A stretch of 64,000 bases of DNA from Pokkaliibacter sp046614695 (GCF_046614695.1 NZ_JBKKHQ010000027.1:1-64000), one strand, 5' to 3'; shown: positions 43,463 through 53,050, counted from the first letter of the stretch. Program-made: numbers and translations. Notes: generated by a model not told the origin, from the letters alone.

Positions 43463-44452
43463 TCAGGCGGTCAGGTCGCGAAGATTACGAACAATGGCCT
43501 GTTGGCCGAGGGGGATCTTGAAGGCATTCTGGCTATAGGCTTTCGCTTCTTTGAAGGCGAGCCTGGCCACCTGTTCAAAGGTCGTTATTTGCGCAGGTTG
43601 TCCCATCAGTGCGGCTTCCGCTTCTTTTGCCCGCCACGGTTTGGTGCCCACACCACCGAGTGCAATACGAGCTTCCCGAATCTGTTTGCCATCCTCACTC
43701 AAAGTGAGAATCACGGCGCTTGACGCCAGCGCGAACTGATAAGAAGTACGGTCGCGCAATTTAAGGTAGCTTGAACGACTGCCTTTCAACGGCGCATCCA
43801 GAATCACGTGGGTGATCAGTTCATCGTCTCCCAGTGCATGCTCCTTCTCAGGCGTGTTTCCGGGCAGCAGGTGAAAGTCGAGAAAGTCAATTTCACGCAT
43901 GCCCTTGGGGCCGGAAACCAGCACTTTGGCACCAATGGCGGCCATCGCCACACACATATCCGATGGATGGGCGGCAATGCATTGTTCACTGGTACCGAGC
44001 ACGGCATGGACATTACGGTTATTGCCCTTGATGGCGGCGCAACCGGAACCGGGTTCACGTTTGTTGCAGGGGGAAATCCCATCGCGGAAGTAGCTGCAAC
44101 GCACGCGCTGCATCACATTGCCGCCAGTGGTGGCCTTGTTGCGAAGCTGGGTGGAAGCGCCAGCGAGCAGGGCTTCAGACAGTACGGCGTAGTGCTCACG
44201 CACCAAAGGATGGTTGGCCAGATCCGTATTGGTCACCAGTGCACCAATGCGCAGACGACCATCGCTCAGAGGCTCAATCTGCTTGAGGGGCAGAGGATTA
44301 ATATCCACCAGCTGAGCGGGCTGCATGACATCCAGCTTGACCAGATCAAGCAGGGTTGTGCCGCCGGCAAGGTATGCGGCGCTATCAGCGTGCTGATGCT
44401 GAATCACGGCCTGCTGCGGATCGCCGGGGCGACTGTAATCAAAGGTTCTCAT
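43463..44452 (-). CDS. paoB: Aldehyde oxidoreductase FAD-binding subunit PaoB
   Basis: PaoB binds FAD and passes electrons from the iron-sulphur subunit. The 329-residue protein has the FAD motifs AYLAGGTTLLDLVK and TTGGNVMQR. It also carries the cysteine-rich insertion CSYFRDGISPCNKREPGSGC followed by CIAAHPSDMCVA. In E. coli PaoB this insertion binds an extra [4Fe-4S] cluster, which most FAD subunits of this family lack. It overlaps the paoA stop by four bases (ATGA) and lies 13 bp before paoC. Confidence 0.92.
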   Translation of the reverse strand: MRTFDYSRPGDPQQAVIQHQHADSAAYLAGGTTLLDLVKLDVMQPAQLVDINPLPLKQIEPLSDGRLRIGALVTNTDLANHPLVREHYAVLSEALLAGASTQLRNKATTGGNVMQRVRCSYFRDGISPCNKREPGSGCAAIKGNNRNVHAVLGTSEQCIAAHPSDMCVAMAAIGAKVLVSGPKGMREIDFLDFHLLPGNTPEKEHALGDDELITHVILDAPLKGSRSSYLKLRDRTSYQFALASSAVILTLSEDGKQIREARIALGGVGTKPWRAKEAEAALMGQPAQITTFEQVARLAFKEAKAYSQNAFKIPLGQQAIVRNLRDLTA

Positions 44453-45135
44453 GCGGCACCTCCCAGGGTTTTACGCGCGCTCTGGATGGCGGCAAGAATG
44501 TTCTTGTAAGCACCGCAGCGGCAGATATTGCCGCTCATGGCTTCGCGGACGCTGTCATCGTCTGTGCCGATAGCGGGATCATTCAGCAGGGAGACGGCAC
44601 TCATCATCTGGCCCGAGGTGCAGTAACCGCACTGATAGGCATCGTGTTCCCAGAAGGCTTGCTGTACTGCATGCAGCTGGCCGTTTTGCTCCAGCCCTTC
44701 GATGGTGGTGATCTCATCCCCCTGATGCTGTACGGCCAGAGACAGGCAGGAGTTAATCGACTTGCCGTTCACCAGCAGGGTGCAGGCACCGCACTGGCCA
44801 TGGTCGCAGCCTTTCTTGCTGCCGGTGAGGTGCAGGCGGTCACGCAGGACATCCAGCAACACCGCGTTTGGCGTCACATTGAGGCGGTGAGCCATACCGT
44901 TGACCCGAAGCGTGATCTGTATTTCTCCGGCTTTCGGTGCGCTGTCCTTCACGGCTTCAACCGGTGCGGCAGTGGCCATCTGCGCCCAGGCAGGGGAGGT
45001 GGCTGCTGCGACACCTGAGGCGCCGAGGGATTGAAGAAAACGCCGACGCGAGGCGACATTGGGCTCCGGTGTATGGCTTTGTACGGCATCATCAAGGCCA
45101 GTCGTTCGGCCTTGTGGGCGGGAATCCTTTGGCAT
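44449..45135 (-). CDS. paoA: Aldehyde oxidoreductase [2Fe-2S] subunit PaoA with Tat signal
   Basis: PaoA holds two [2Fe-2S] clusters. Residues 29-34 (SRRRFL) form a twin-arginine motif, followed by a hydrophobic stretch and an alanine-rich cleavage region (about residue 51). The complex is therefore exported folded to the periplasm. Cluster motifs are GCDHGQCGACT with a later Cys, and CGYCTSGQ followed by CRCG. At 228 residues it matches E. coli PaoA (229). It heads the operon paoA-paoB-paoC-paoD-mocA-like. Confidence 0.93.
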   Translation of the reverse strand: MPKDSRPQGRTTGLDDAVQSHTPEPNVASRRRFLQSLGASGVAAATSPAWAQMATAAPVEAVKDSAPKAGEIQITLRVNGMAHRLNVTPNAVLLDVLRDRLHLTGSKKGCDHGQCGACTLLVNGKSINSCLSLAVQHQGDEITTIEGLEQNGQLHAVQQAFWEHDAYQCGYCTSGQMMSAVSLLNDPAIGTDDDSVREAMSGNICRCGAYKNILAAIQSARKTLGGAA

Positions 45136-45830
45136 GGCTGGTCTCTCTTTAACTCATCTGGCTCTGTATAGGGCGATAGCGCACTTGAGTCATTGCTGAC
45201 TTGTGCCGTCGCATCCTGAATCGCGGTCAATTGAGGGAGAGCACGTTGCCGTCATTGGCTCAGTAAAAACCGGCGGCTGAGGCTCTCATCCCTGCATTTT
45301 CAGCCTGGGAGGCTGAGTTATTGTTTGTGTGCTTGCGCCATGCAGTGAATGACGCTGCTCAAAACATGTTGGGGAGAGATAAGGCAGGGAACAACGGCCT
45401 CCTGTTGCATGCACCTATGAGGAGGAATCATGAATAGGGCGGTCGTGACTTTTCAGGGGTAAATGGTGCGAAGTGTATCGGAAGGGGCGGCATCAGGGAT
45501 TGTTGCATTAGCAATGGGAAAGCCACTCTGGGCCCAATAACAGTGGCGCTATTGCCTGTCCTGTTTCATCCAATGCAAGGACTTTTCCGGTTGTAATCTC
45601 AAGGGGGTTCACTAGAATGTGATCCTTTGTTGCAAAACGTTAATTATTGCAGTTTTTCCATCCTGTCGTTTTTTCTGAATATCCGTGGCTATTTACGTCA
45701 ATCAACTGCTTTGAGCGGTTGAGGGCAGGGCGTGCTATTGACGGAGCTTTCACCAGTCAAACGATAGAGCTGCCAGCCTCTGAAATGAGCTGTCAGTACC
45801 TTCGGGTGTGGAGTCTTCAGGGAAAGCACT
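45136..45830. other. Long non-coding gap before the five-gene J-like array
   Basis: No convincing gene is seen in these 695 bp. It must hold divergent promoters for paoA and for the array. A ten-codon frame at 45430-45462 follows a very good GAGGAGG ribosome site but is too short to support. A frame overlapping the array start (45647-45865) has no family features. Confidence 0.55.
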
Positions 45831-48386
45831 ATGAATCAGGGATGTTGGCAGCAACTCGGGATTAGCCCGACGTCGCAGCCGGAAGTTATTCGTCAGGCGT
45901 TTCTTGCCGCGATGAAATCAGCGCAGTCGCTGGCGGATCGCCATGCTCAGTCAGAACAGGTGCGTAACGTTCGTCATGCCTATGATGAAGCCTTGCGTCA
46001 GGCAAGACGGATTCATTCTCAAGAGATAGAGCTGCAAAGCGATAGACGTCGTGTCGTCGTTGAGCCGTCAGAACCTGTTCAGCTCTCAGCGGAGCAGGCA
46101 CCAGCAGTGAGTCAGCCTCCTGTTGAACACGAAGGTCTGGCAACGGCAGAGCCCACGCCGTTACCAAACAGTGCTCACACGAACCCTATTCAGAATACCG
46201 AATTAGTCCCCGCCAGCGCTTTTGTAAGCACCTCGGCACCTCTGAGTACTGAGCCTGATACTGCCGTTGAACCGGCACTTGCAGCCGAAACGCCCTCCGC
46301 AGTGGCAAAGGAATCTGAGGTAGCGACGGAATCTGAGGTAGCGAAGGCGCCAGCGGCGCAACCTATCCGCACTGAGTTCAGCATCCCTGCGGCCGAGTTG
46401 CCCGCTTCTCCTGCTAATACCGCTGATGATCAGGCTGAGCCATCGTTAGCGATGCCTGTAGAGACAGCCGTGGCACTCGACACCGCGCATTCACCCGTTA
46501 TCGAGCTTCTCAAGGAGGCTCACGCCAACGCTTCTGAACTCCTTGAGTGGTGCCAGTCGCATTGCCCGCAACTTTATCCGCTGTTCTGGTGCATGTTGCA
46601 CAGTGAGAACCGTCTGACTCCGGAATTAGTGACGCAGGATGTTTACACCGCCTGCTCTGCGCTTGAACGGCTTGGCTTGCCAGCGTCGGTTAAGGATGAG
46701 ATAACTCAGATGCTGGATAGGGCGCCGGAAGGTCTCGATAAGACATTTATCGAATGGTTGTTGTTAGAAGATGGGGAGTGCTCATGGGATCAGCCCTGTA
46801 ATGATGCCGGACTTAGTACCTATATTCTTAAACCCACCCATCCCCCCGATGAGCAGCTTTACATTAACGCCTGGAAACTCTGTAACGAGGGTGAGGCGGG
46901 GTTGCAGGCGCTTGTCGATAACGTCAGTCCGAGTGATCCCATCAGTGCGTTTATTGATAAGGTGATTAAACAGCGTGCCGCTGAGCGTCTGGACTACTGG
47001 AAAAAACAACCATCACTGACGCCATTACTACAGCAGGAGTTCCCTGATTCCACGAGCCAGGCCGATAAAGAGTTGCGTGATGAAGTCTATCGTCGTTGCT
47101 TAGATGATGACGCAGTGTGTGCCATGCTAATGGATTGGTTCTCGCGCTATCGGGCGATGCCTGCCTTTCTATTCAACGAAATTTACGAAGAGTTGGATTG
47201 TGAAGTTCCGCGCCATTATTACTGGTCTCCGTTTCAGGAGGATTTGAAATACCGTGGGCTGCTTAATTATGAATTTCAGCCCATCAGCTCAATGGGTTAC
47301 ACCAGCGAGTTTTTACTGATGTTTCAGCTCATCATCGAGCTGAATACCCATTTGGCAAGATGGCAAGCGTGGATCGAAGTCGTTAAAGAACGGGACGACT
47401 TTGAGGAAGCTCTCGCTCTGCCCAGACTCTGCTATCCCCCGCTAATGCAATACAGCAAGCATTGGATTGCCCCACCCGCTGTATTTAGTGAACGACTACC
47501 TGATGAGCGTGAGCTCTTTGCACTGATCCAGAAGGACTTGCCTGCGCTCAGTGCGACACCTTACACCCTGGGGCATCTTTGCATAGCGCTGCAGTCCTCC
47601 TCGGAACTTTCAAAGAGCGAGATTGATGAGGTTAGCGGATGGCTTAACACGACTCCGATACTAGCGGTCAAAGTGAATGAGTTAGCCGATCTTAGCGCTG
47701 CCTCTCACGAACCATGGTGGTATGAGAAAAAAAGACGAGATACGAAATCTGCCAAGCGCGCAAACGATGATTTTGTGGATTTGATGAAAGATGTTGGCCA
47801 GAAAGTCTTTCTGCCCGATAGCCCATGTTTCAGTGATGATCAGCTTTGTCTGATGCAAGCGATCAAAGACAGCGATAAGTTCAGCCTTGCGCTGCGTTAC
47901 CTGATGGCTCTTATGCTATACCGGACGCAACAGCTTTTGCTGCAATACCAGCGACGCGAACGCGGTTGGATAGAAGTCTGGGAACGACCATTCTCGCGAC
48001 TTAGCGTAAAGGCAACTCTGATGTACATCCTGTTATTTACGCTGATTGGCGCAGGGCTTTATCACTTCAAGCAGATACCACTTGATCAGTTAGAACGTTG
48101 GGGGTCATGGGCCGCCCTGTACTTAGGTTTTCGGCGAGCAATGAATTGTCTGCCGGTTTTCCTTTTATCCCCCTTGCTGTTTATCAACGGGTTTTTCCCC
48201 TATGCACTTTTGTTGACGCTGTTTATCAAAGGCAGACGCCTTCCCAGTCGTTTTGGGCCCAGTGCCTGGATTAACGAGCAGGATCTGAAGGAGTTTCAAA
48301 GGCTCCTTCGTGGCGAGGGCAATGTAGTGAAATTTAAGAAAGAGTATCAGCTCGCGCTTGAGTCGCTGGAGAAGGAAAAACCGTAA
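45831..48386 (+). CDS. J-domain-like membrane protein, array member 1
   Basis: This 851-residue protein starts MNQGCWQQLGISPT and has a J-domain-like module at residues 1-70 (helix I WQQLGISPTSQPEVIRQAF, helix III RHAYDEALRQARR) without the HPD tripeptide needed to stimulate Hsp70. A low-complexity Ala/Glu/Pro linker (about 75-215) follows. A long helical region includes NAWKLCNEGEAGLQALVDN and the array core motif (LCLMQAIKD, LALRYLMALMLYRTQQ). Membrane helices lie at about 727-800. The tail motif RFGPSAWINEQDLKEFQRLL ends it. AGGGA precedes the ATG. Function is unknown; it is first of five paralogues. Confidence 0.85.
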   Translation: MNQGCWQQLGISPTSQPEVIRQAFLAAMKSAQSLADRHAQSEQVRNVRHAYDEALRQARRIHSQEIELQSDRRRVVVEPSEPVQLSAEQAPAVSQPPVEHEGLATAEPTPLPNSAHTNPIQNTELVPASAFVSTSAPLSTEPDTAVEPALAAETPSAVAKESEVATESEVAKAPAAQPIRTEFSIPAAELPASPANTADDQAEPSLAMPVETAVALDTAHSPVIELLKEAHANASELLEWCQSHCPQLYPLFWCMLHSENRLTPELVTQDVYTACSALERLGLPASVKDEITQMLDRAPEGLDKTFIEWLLLEDGECSWDQPCNDAGLSTYILKPTHPPDEQLYINAWKLCNEGEAGLQALVDNVSPSDPISAFIDKVIKQRAAERLDYWKKQPSLTPLLQQEFPDSTSQADKELRDEVYRRCLDDDAVCAMLMDWFSRYRAMPAFLFNEIYEELDCEVPRHYYWSPFQEDLKYRGLLNYEFQPISSMGYTSEFLLMFQLIIELNTHLARWQAWIEVVKERDDFEEALALPRLCYPPLMQYSKHWIAPPAVFSERLPDERELFALIQKDLPALSATPYTLGHLCIALQSSSELSKSEIDEVSGWLNTTPILAVKVNELADLSAASHEPWWYEKKRRDTKSAKRANDDFVDLMKDVGQKVFLPDSPCFSDDQLCLMQAIKDSDKFSLALRYLMALMLYRTQQLLLQYQRRERGWIEVWERPFSRLSVKATLMYILLFTLIGAGLYHFKQIPLDQLERWGSWAALYLGFRRAMNCLPVFLLSPLLFINGFFPYALLLTLFIKGRRLPSRFGPSAWINEQDLKEFQRLLRGEGNVVKFKKEYQLALESLEKEKP
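45886..46021 (+). repeat. 136-bp block nearly identical to the start of the next gene (copy 1)
   Basis: Bases 45886-46021 match 48544-48679 at 132 of 136 positions by eye (four single-base differences). Flanking sequence within the same two genes is much less similar. Confidence 0.9.
46311..46346 (+). repeat. 18-bp tandem repeat inside the linker of array member 1
   Basis: GAATCTGAGGTAGCGA occurs at 46311-46326 and again at 46329-46344, an 18-bp period that encodes ESEVAT/ESEVAK. It indicates linker growth by slippage. Confidence 0.85.
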
Positions 48387-48462
48387 AGTTAATTGTTTAA
48401 GTTTGCAGCCCCCCTTCAACAACAAACAGAGGACAGCGCTTATCACGTTTGATCGGCGCTAC

Positions 48463-48475
48463 AGGCTTGAAGCCT
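48463..48475 (+). other. Small hairpin just upstream of array member 2
   Basis: AGGCT (48463-48467), loop TGA and AGCCT (48471-48475) form a perfect stem 13 bp before the ATG. A looser AGCGC/GCGCT dyad (48435-48460) lies just upstream. It could influence translation. Confidence 0.4.
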
Positions 48476-48488
48476 TACAGGATGATTC

Positions 48489-51200
48489 ATGAGTAACGAT
48501 TGCTGGCAGCAGCTGGGCCTTTCACCCACCGTTGACCCGAACATTATTCGTCAGGCGTTTCTTGCTGCGATGAAATCAGCTCAGTCGCTGGCGGATCGCC
48601 ATGCTCAGTCAGAACAGATGCGTAAGGTTCGTCATGCCTATGATGAAGCCTTGCGTCAGGCAAGACGGATTCATTCTCAGGCGATTGAGCTGGAAAGCTT
48701 CAATAACGATCTGGATGATGCCGATGCACCAGCTGTAGAGTCTGCCACGACATCCGCGCGAGCTTCAGCTGCAAAGGCCACCGTCAGTGCTGTTCAGCCC
48801 GAGGTCACGCTGGTTCAACCGGCGTTTACTAACGAGTTCGATACTGCTGCTGTGGTGGAAACCTTACCGGAAGTAGAAGAGCCCGAAGACCGCCAAGCTG
48901 ACGCTTCCCGAGAGGGGCTGGCGGAGCAGACAACCTCCGACATTGAGAGATCCTCCCCGGCAGATTCCAAGGTTCTGTCGACTACGCCCTTGGTGATTGA
49001 GCCTTTAGTCACCGCGCCTCTGGACAAGTCTTCAAGCAGTGAATTCAGGCTTGAAGTGCGTGAAGACGAGCAGCCTGTTATCGCGACAGCCAAGCCTGAA
49101 AAAACACGGTCGCTCTTTGATATCCAGTCAGAGAAGTTCGCCCAACCGCTTCGTAACAGCCCCTCTGGTGAAGCAAAACCGACACGGATGCACCCAGCCA
49201 CGAAACAGCCTGACGCCAGCCCAGCGGTGAGCCTGGTCAGTGGCAAGGCAGACAGCACGATTCAGTCTGAAAAAACGACGCATGCTGCCGAGACTGCTGT
49301 GCCATCGCCTCAGGCTGACTCCCAGATTGCGACGCTCATCAGCAATGCCCGACACAATCCTGAGGGGTTGTTGTCCTGGTGTCGCGAGCATCGTCCGGCG
49401 CTTTATCCGCTGCTGTGGTGTGTATTGCGCAGTGAAAACCGTCTCGTGCCTGAGTCAATGACCTATCGGGTGGGTGAGTCCTGCTCGCCACTGTACCGCC
49501 TTGGTCTTCATTACTCTGACAGTGATGAGCTTCGAAGCCTGCTCAGCATGGAGCTCGGTGAGCTGGCCAATGACTTTATCGAATGGGCAGTGTTTGGCGA
49601 TGAGATTGGCTTTAGTGCGCAGGTGCTGAATCCGGAACCAACGCCCATCGAGCTGCTTTATATGGACGCCTGGAAACTCTGCAATGAGGGCGAGGAAGGT
49701 CTGCAGGCACTGATGGAGAAGAACAGCAACTGGCATCCGCTGAATGCGTTTATCAATAAGGTCTTTAAAAAGCGCGCCAATGAGCGCCTTGCCTTCTGGA
49801 AAAAGCGTGAAGAAATTCACAACTTTGTCTATTACGCCAACCAGCCCAGAGACAAGGTGCGAATAGACTACGGCAGGGTTCGCGAGAAGCTGCATGAGCA
49901 ATGCAAGGCGGACCCGCAAACCCGTGCGGTCGTGGCCGACTGGTTTACCCGTTTCCGGCCTTTGTCTGCACCGGCTTTTAATGAGTTCCTGGCACTGCTT
50001 GAGGATGACGAGCTTCCTCGTGTTGATGCCTGGCGCCAGCTTTCTGAGGTGCTCGAGGACGAAGGCGTTGTTAACAATGAGGACAGCGCTGTCACCACCC
50101 TTGGGAAGTCGACCGAGTTTTTGCTGATGCTGGAAACCATGCCAGCGTTGCATAAGAACCTGCTTAGCTGGCGTCGTTGGGTCAAGGCTGTCGATGCTCG
50201 GGAGGATTTCGAAGAGGCCGTGGATCTTCTTAAGCAGGCATATCCGGACCTGATAAAGGCAACCAAAGCCTGGCAGGCGCCAAAAAACGAGTTCTCCAGC
50301 GAACGCCTGCTGGGGGATCGTGAACACCTCGATCTTCTTAAAAAACACTCCGCCGCCCTGATGAAGACGCCCTATGCCTGGGGTTATGTCTGTCTGGTAC
50401 TGGAAGCATCGCCGGAGCTGCTGCCCAGCGAGCGGAAGATGGTCAGCCTTTGGCTGAACAAGCCGCCGACGTTGGCCACTACGCCATTACTCAGTGAAGC
50501 GCAGTGGGTATCGGGACAACCCAAAGCGTGGTGGCCCAAACATCTTGAGGATATTGAAAGACAACCGCGCACGTTAGAGTTCAGGGCGCTGATGAGCCAT
50601 ATCGGCGAGGAGATCTTTCAGTCAGGTGATCCGTCCTATGGCTTTGATGAGCTTTGCCTGATGCAGGCCATCAAGGACGATGAAGATCAGCCTCTGGCCT
50701 TGCGCTATCTGATGGCCTTGATGCTTTATCGGGTTCAGCAGCGCTTATTGAGTTTGCAGCGACGCCAGTCCGGCTGGGGTAAAGGCGTGATGCGGCTTGT
50801 GTCCCGCATGAGTTTCAAGGACACCCTTTCCTGGGCTGCGGCACTGGCATGCGTGGGCGGCGGGTTGTTCTATTTCAGAAGTGTTCCACTGAATGGCCTT
50901 CTCCTCTGGGGCACGCTAATCAGTGCCTATCTTGGCCTTCGACGCTCTCTGGACAGTCGCCTGGCGCTCCTGTTTCTTCCCGTGCTGGTTGCCTGCTGGT
51001 ATTTCCCCGCCGCACTTGCCATACCACTGTTTTTCCCGGGATACCGTTTTCCAACGCGTTTTGGCCCGAGCAGCAAAGTCACCGAAATGGATCTGATGGA
51101 GTTGCAGGGGTTGATTCGCGGAGAAGGGCGGCCCGAAACCGAGAAGGCGGATTATCAGCGAGCGGTGAAGCTTCTCAGCGTGAAAGACAAGACGGATTAA
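48489..51200 (+). CDS. J-domain-like membrane protein, array member 2
   Basis: This 903-residue paralogue begins MSNDCWQQLGLSPT, and its J-like module is nearly identical to that of member 1. The linker (about 75-280) is Ala/Glu/Ser/Pro rich. The helical region repeats member 1's features: DAWKLCNEGEEGLQALMEK, NAFINKVFKKRANERLAFWKK, and the core LCLMQAIKDDEDQPLALRYLMALMLYRVQQ (shared motif split across the helix). Three hydrophobic segments (about 780-850) precede the tail motif RFGPSSKVTEMDLMELQGLI. No HPD is present. A 102-bp gap with a hairpin separates it from member 1. It is unlike any family I can name beyond J-like proteins. Confidence 0.85.
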   Translation: MSNDCWQQLGLSPTVDPNIIRQAFLAAMKSAQSLADRHAQSEQMRKVRHAYDEALRQARRIHSQAIELESFNNDLDDADAPAVESATTSARASAAKATVSAVQPEVTLVQPAFTNEFDTAAVVETLPEVEEPEDRQADASREGLAEQTTSDIERSSPADSKVLSTTPLVIEPLVTAPLDKSSSSEFRLEVREDEQPVIATAKPEKTRSLFDIQSEKFAQPLRNSPSGEAKPTRMHPATKQPDASPAVSLVSGKADSTIQSEKTTHAAETAVPSPQADSQIATLISNARHNPEGLLSWCREHRPALYPLLWCVLRSENRLVPESMTYRVGESCSPLYRLGLHYSDSDELRSLLSMELGELANDFIEWAVFGDEIGFSAQVLNPEPTPIELLYMDAWKLCNEGEEGLQALMEKNSNWHPLNAFINKVFKKRANERLAFWKKREEIHNFVYYANQPRDKVRIDYGRVREKLHEQCKADPQTRAVVADWFTRFRPLSAPAFNEFLALLEDDELPRVDAWRQLSEVLEDEGVVNNEDSAVTTLGKSTEFLLMLETMPALHKNLLSWRRWVKAVDAREDFEEAVDLLKQAYPDLIKATKAWQAPKNEFSSERLLGDREHLDLLKKHSAALMKTPYAWGYVCLVLEASPELLPSERKMVSLWLNKPPTLATTPLLSEAQWVSGQPKAWWPKHLEDIERQPRTLEFRALMSHIGEEIFQSGDPSYGFDELCLMQAIKDDEDQPLALRYLMALMLYRVQQRLLSLQRRQSGWGKGVMRLVSRMSFKDTLSWAAALACVGGGLFYFRSVPLNGLLLWGTLISAYLGLRRSLDSRLALLFLPVLVACWYFPAALAIPLFFPGYRFPTRFGPSSKVTEMDLMELQGLIRGEGRPETEKADYQRAVKLLSVKDKTD
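48544..48679 (+). repeat. 136-bp block nearly identical to the start of array member 1 (copy 2)
   Basis: This is the second copy of the block at 45886-46021, with four single-base differences by eye. It codes for helices II and III of the J-like module. Confidence 0.9.
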
Positions 51201-51374
51201 TCTCAGCCGAAGCCAAGGTCTGAACCCAGGTTAGAGCTTAGACCGAAACTTAGGCCGGAATTCGGGCTTTTATTAGTTAAAGAAAGGGCGCTTAGGCTGT
51301 TTGAGCTGCCCGGTAGTCAACACAAACCGAACAATAACAAACAGAATGGCGCGCTCTGGTTTTCGGGCACGCCG

Positions 51375-51389
51375 CAGGCCAAAGGCCTG
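51375..51389 (+). other. Small hairpin just upstream of array member 3
   Basis: CAGGCC (51375-51380), loop AAA and GGCCTG (51384-51389) form a perfect 6-bp stem directly before the GGGAGAG ribosome site. It occupies the same relative place as the hairpin before member 2. Confidence 0.45.
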
Positions 51390-51403
51390 TGCAGGGAGAG
51401 TTC

Positions 51404-53011
51404 ATGAGCAACGATTGCTGGCAGCAACTGGGCCTTTCACCCACCGCCGACCCGGATAGGATTCGCGCCTCCTTTCTGGCGCAGCTTGAAAAGCAGGAAG
51501 AACAGCAAGGCACACTTCACAGTACCGATGCCCGGGCACTTCGCCACGCCTATGACGAAGCCTTGCGGCAGGCGCGCCGTTTGCACTCTCAGGGTGTCGA
51601 ACTGGCGGAAAGCTCTTCCCGTGAGTTGCAGGAAGAGGTCGAAGACCTGCAGACGCTGCGCGAGCGCAAGCCTTTCCGACTCTTTGACCCAGCAGGGCGC
51701 GCTTCGCTGGTGACGCCGCTGGAAGAATCAGTAGTGGCAGAACCCTCAGCCGAGGTGAAGGCAGGGGAGGAAATCGTTGAGCCGGAGTTTGAGCCTGTCA
51801 CTGTAACGCCCGTGGCGGTGATGGAGGCGGCAGACACCACTTCGGTGTATGCCGCAGAACAGGTCGAATGTGTGGCTGAGGGCGCTCTCGATCCACACAC
51901 ATTGACTCGCATTTCAGTGGATTCTGAGCGTTCAGCGGTGACTGACAAGGCTAAAGGCGAGGGCGCTGTAGCGGCGGCTGCAACCAATGAAAACCCTCAC
52001 GGTGGCAGTCTTGGCCATCACCTGATCCATTCAACCTCTTATGAAGCCGTTCAGTCCATGATGTGCCAGTTACCAGATCATCGTGACGAGTTGCTCGCTG
52101 ACCCTGAGTCCGCCATTGCCTATCTGATGTATTTGGCAAGCTGTTATGACGACCTGCCGGTCAATGATCTGAACATCACTGAGCCTCAGTATTGGCAGGT
52201 GCAGGCTTTACTGCGCGAATGTTTTCAGCGCCTGCGTGAGAAGCCCGGTGTCGCACCTTTTGTGAAAGAGACCTCACCGGATCTGTATTGTCGGCGCTAC
52301 ACCTGCACATTACGTGACCGTTTTGATGATCCTCGCATCAGCCTGCTGTTCTTGCGGGTGTTTAATGACCGTCTTTTCGTGCCGGCACAGAGTTATACCA
52401 TCCTTGATTTGCAGCTGTTGGAAGATGTTACCAACGATGCTGCCATGCCTATTGGCCTGCGTGCCTATTTTGCCGCGCATCTTTATGTGTTGCAGGAGCG
52501 CTACCTCACTGAACAGAAGATTCAGCAGCTGGAACTCGAACGCCGTCGCCTTCAACGCAAGCGTGACATTGAGGAGGGTAATGGCAGCATGTCGTTTAGC
52601 TTTGGCACAGTTTTCACAAGTGAAAATAAACAATCTCAGGGCACCGTTATCCCAACTGGCATCGAGCGCCTTACTCCATTCCGTATGGGGATCTTCACTC
52701 TGTTTGGCCTGCTCTATATTCCTTTATTTTGGGCATGTGCCGTGTTTGGCAACAATGTGCTGGGTTATGTCTATCTGTTCATTGCTTGTTTTGTGTACCA
52801 AAAAGCGCTCTGGCGTATTCGTGACTCCATTCTCAGCTCACGATGGGATTATCTGGTGACCTCCTGTGTGGTGATCTTCCCGGCGCTGCTGATTCCGCTC
52901 ACTTTTATTCCTTCCGATGTGCTGCCCAATCGCCACGGTCCCAGTAACCATTATTCGCTGAGTGATTTCGATAACCTCAGGGCGCTGCTTAAGCGCGAGT
53001 CTGAGCGTTAA
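51404..53011 (+). CDS. J-domain-like membrane protein, array member 3
   Basis: This 535-residue paralogue starts MSNDCWQQLGLSPTADPDRIR. Its J-like module (1-68) lacks HPD. A linker follows with AESSSRELQEEVEDLQ and FRLFDPAGRASLVTP, both shared with member 4. The helical core includes DPRISLLFLRVFNDRLFV and LQLLEDVTNDAAMPIGLRAYF. Three hydrophobic segments lie at about 425-515, and the tail is NRHGPSNHYSLSDFDNLRALL. It is shorter than members 1-2 because it lacks the repeated helical region. GGGAGAG precedes the ATG at 51404; an in-frame ATG at 51389 lies before the ribosome site. Confidence 0.85.
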   Translation: MSNDCWQQLGLSPTADPDRIRASFLAQLEKQEEQQGTLHSTDARALRHAYDEALRQARRLHSQGVELAESSSRELQEEVEDLQTLRERKPFRLFDPAGRASLVTPLEESVVAEPSAEVKAGEEIVEPEFEPVTVTPVAVMEAADTTSVYAAEQVECVAEGALDPHTLTRISVDSERSAVTDKAKGEGAVAAAATNENPHGGSLGHHLIHSTSYEAVQSMMCQLPDHRDELLADPESAIAYLMYLASCYDDLPVNDLNITEPQYWQVQALLRECFQRLREKPGVAPFVKETSPDLYCRRYTCTLRDRFDDPRISLLFLRVFNDRLFVPAQSYTILDLQLLEDVTNDAAMPIGLRAYFAAHLYVLQERYLTEQKIQQLELERRRLQRKRDIEEGNGSMSFSFGTVFTSENKQSQGTVIPTGIERLTPFRMGIFTLFGLLYIPLFWACAVFGNNVLGYVYLFIACFVYQKALWRIRDSILSSRWDYLVTSCVVIFPALLIPLTFIPSDVLPNRHGPSNHYSLSDFDNLRALLKRESER

Positions 53012-53050
53012 CAATGGGTTCTCTAGCACCGGTAATCAGGAACAAGTCTC

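Noticed and set aside
45430..45462. Ten-codon frame with a GAGGAGG ribosome site before the J-like array
   Set aside because: The ribosome site is very good, but the frame is too short to support as a gene and it lies between divergent promoters. Chance is likely.
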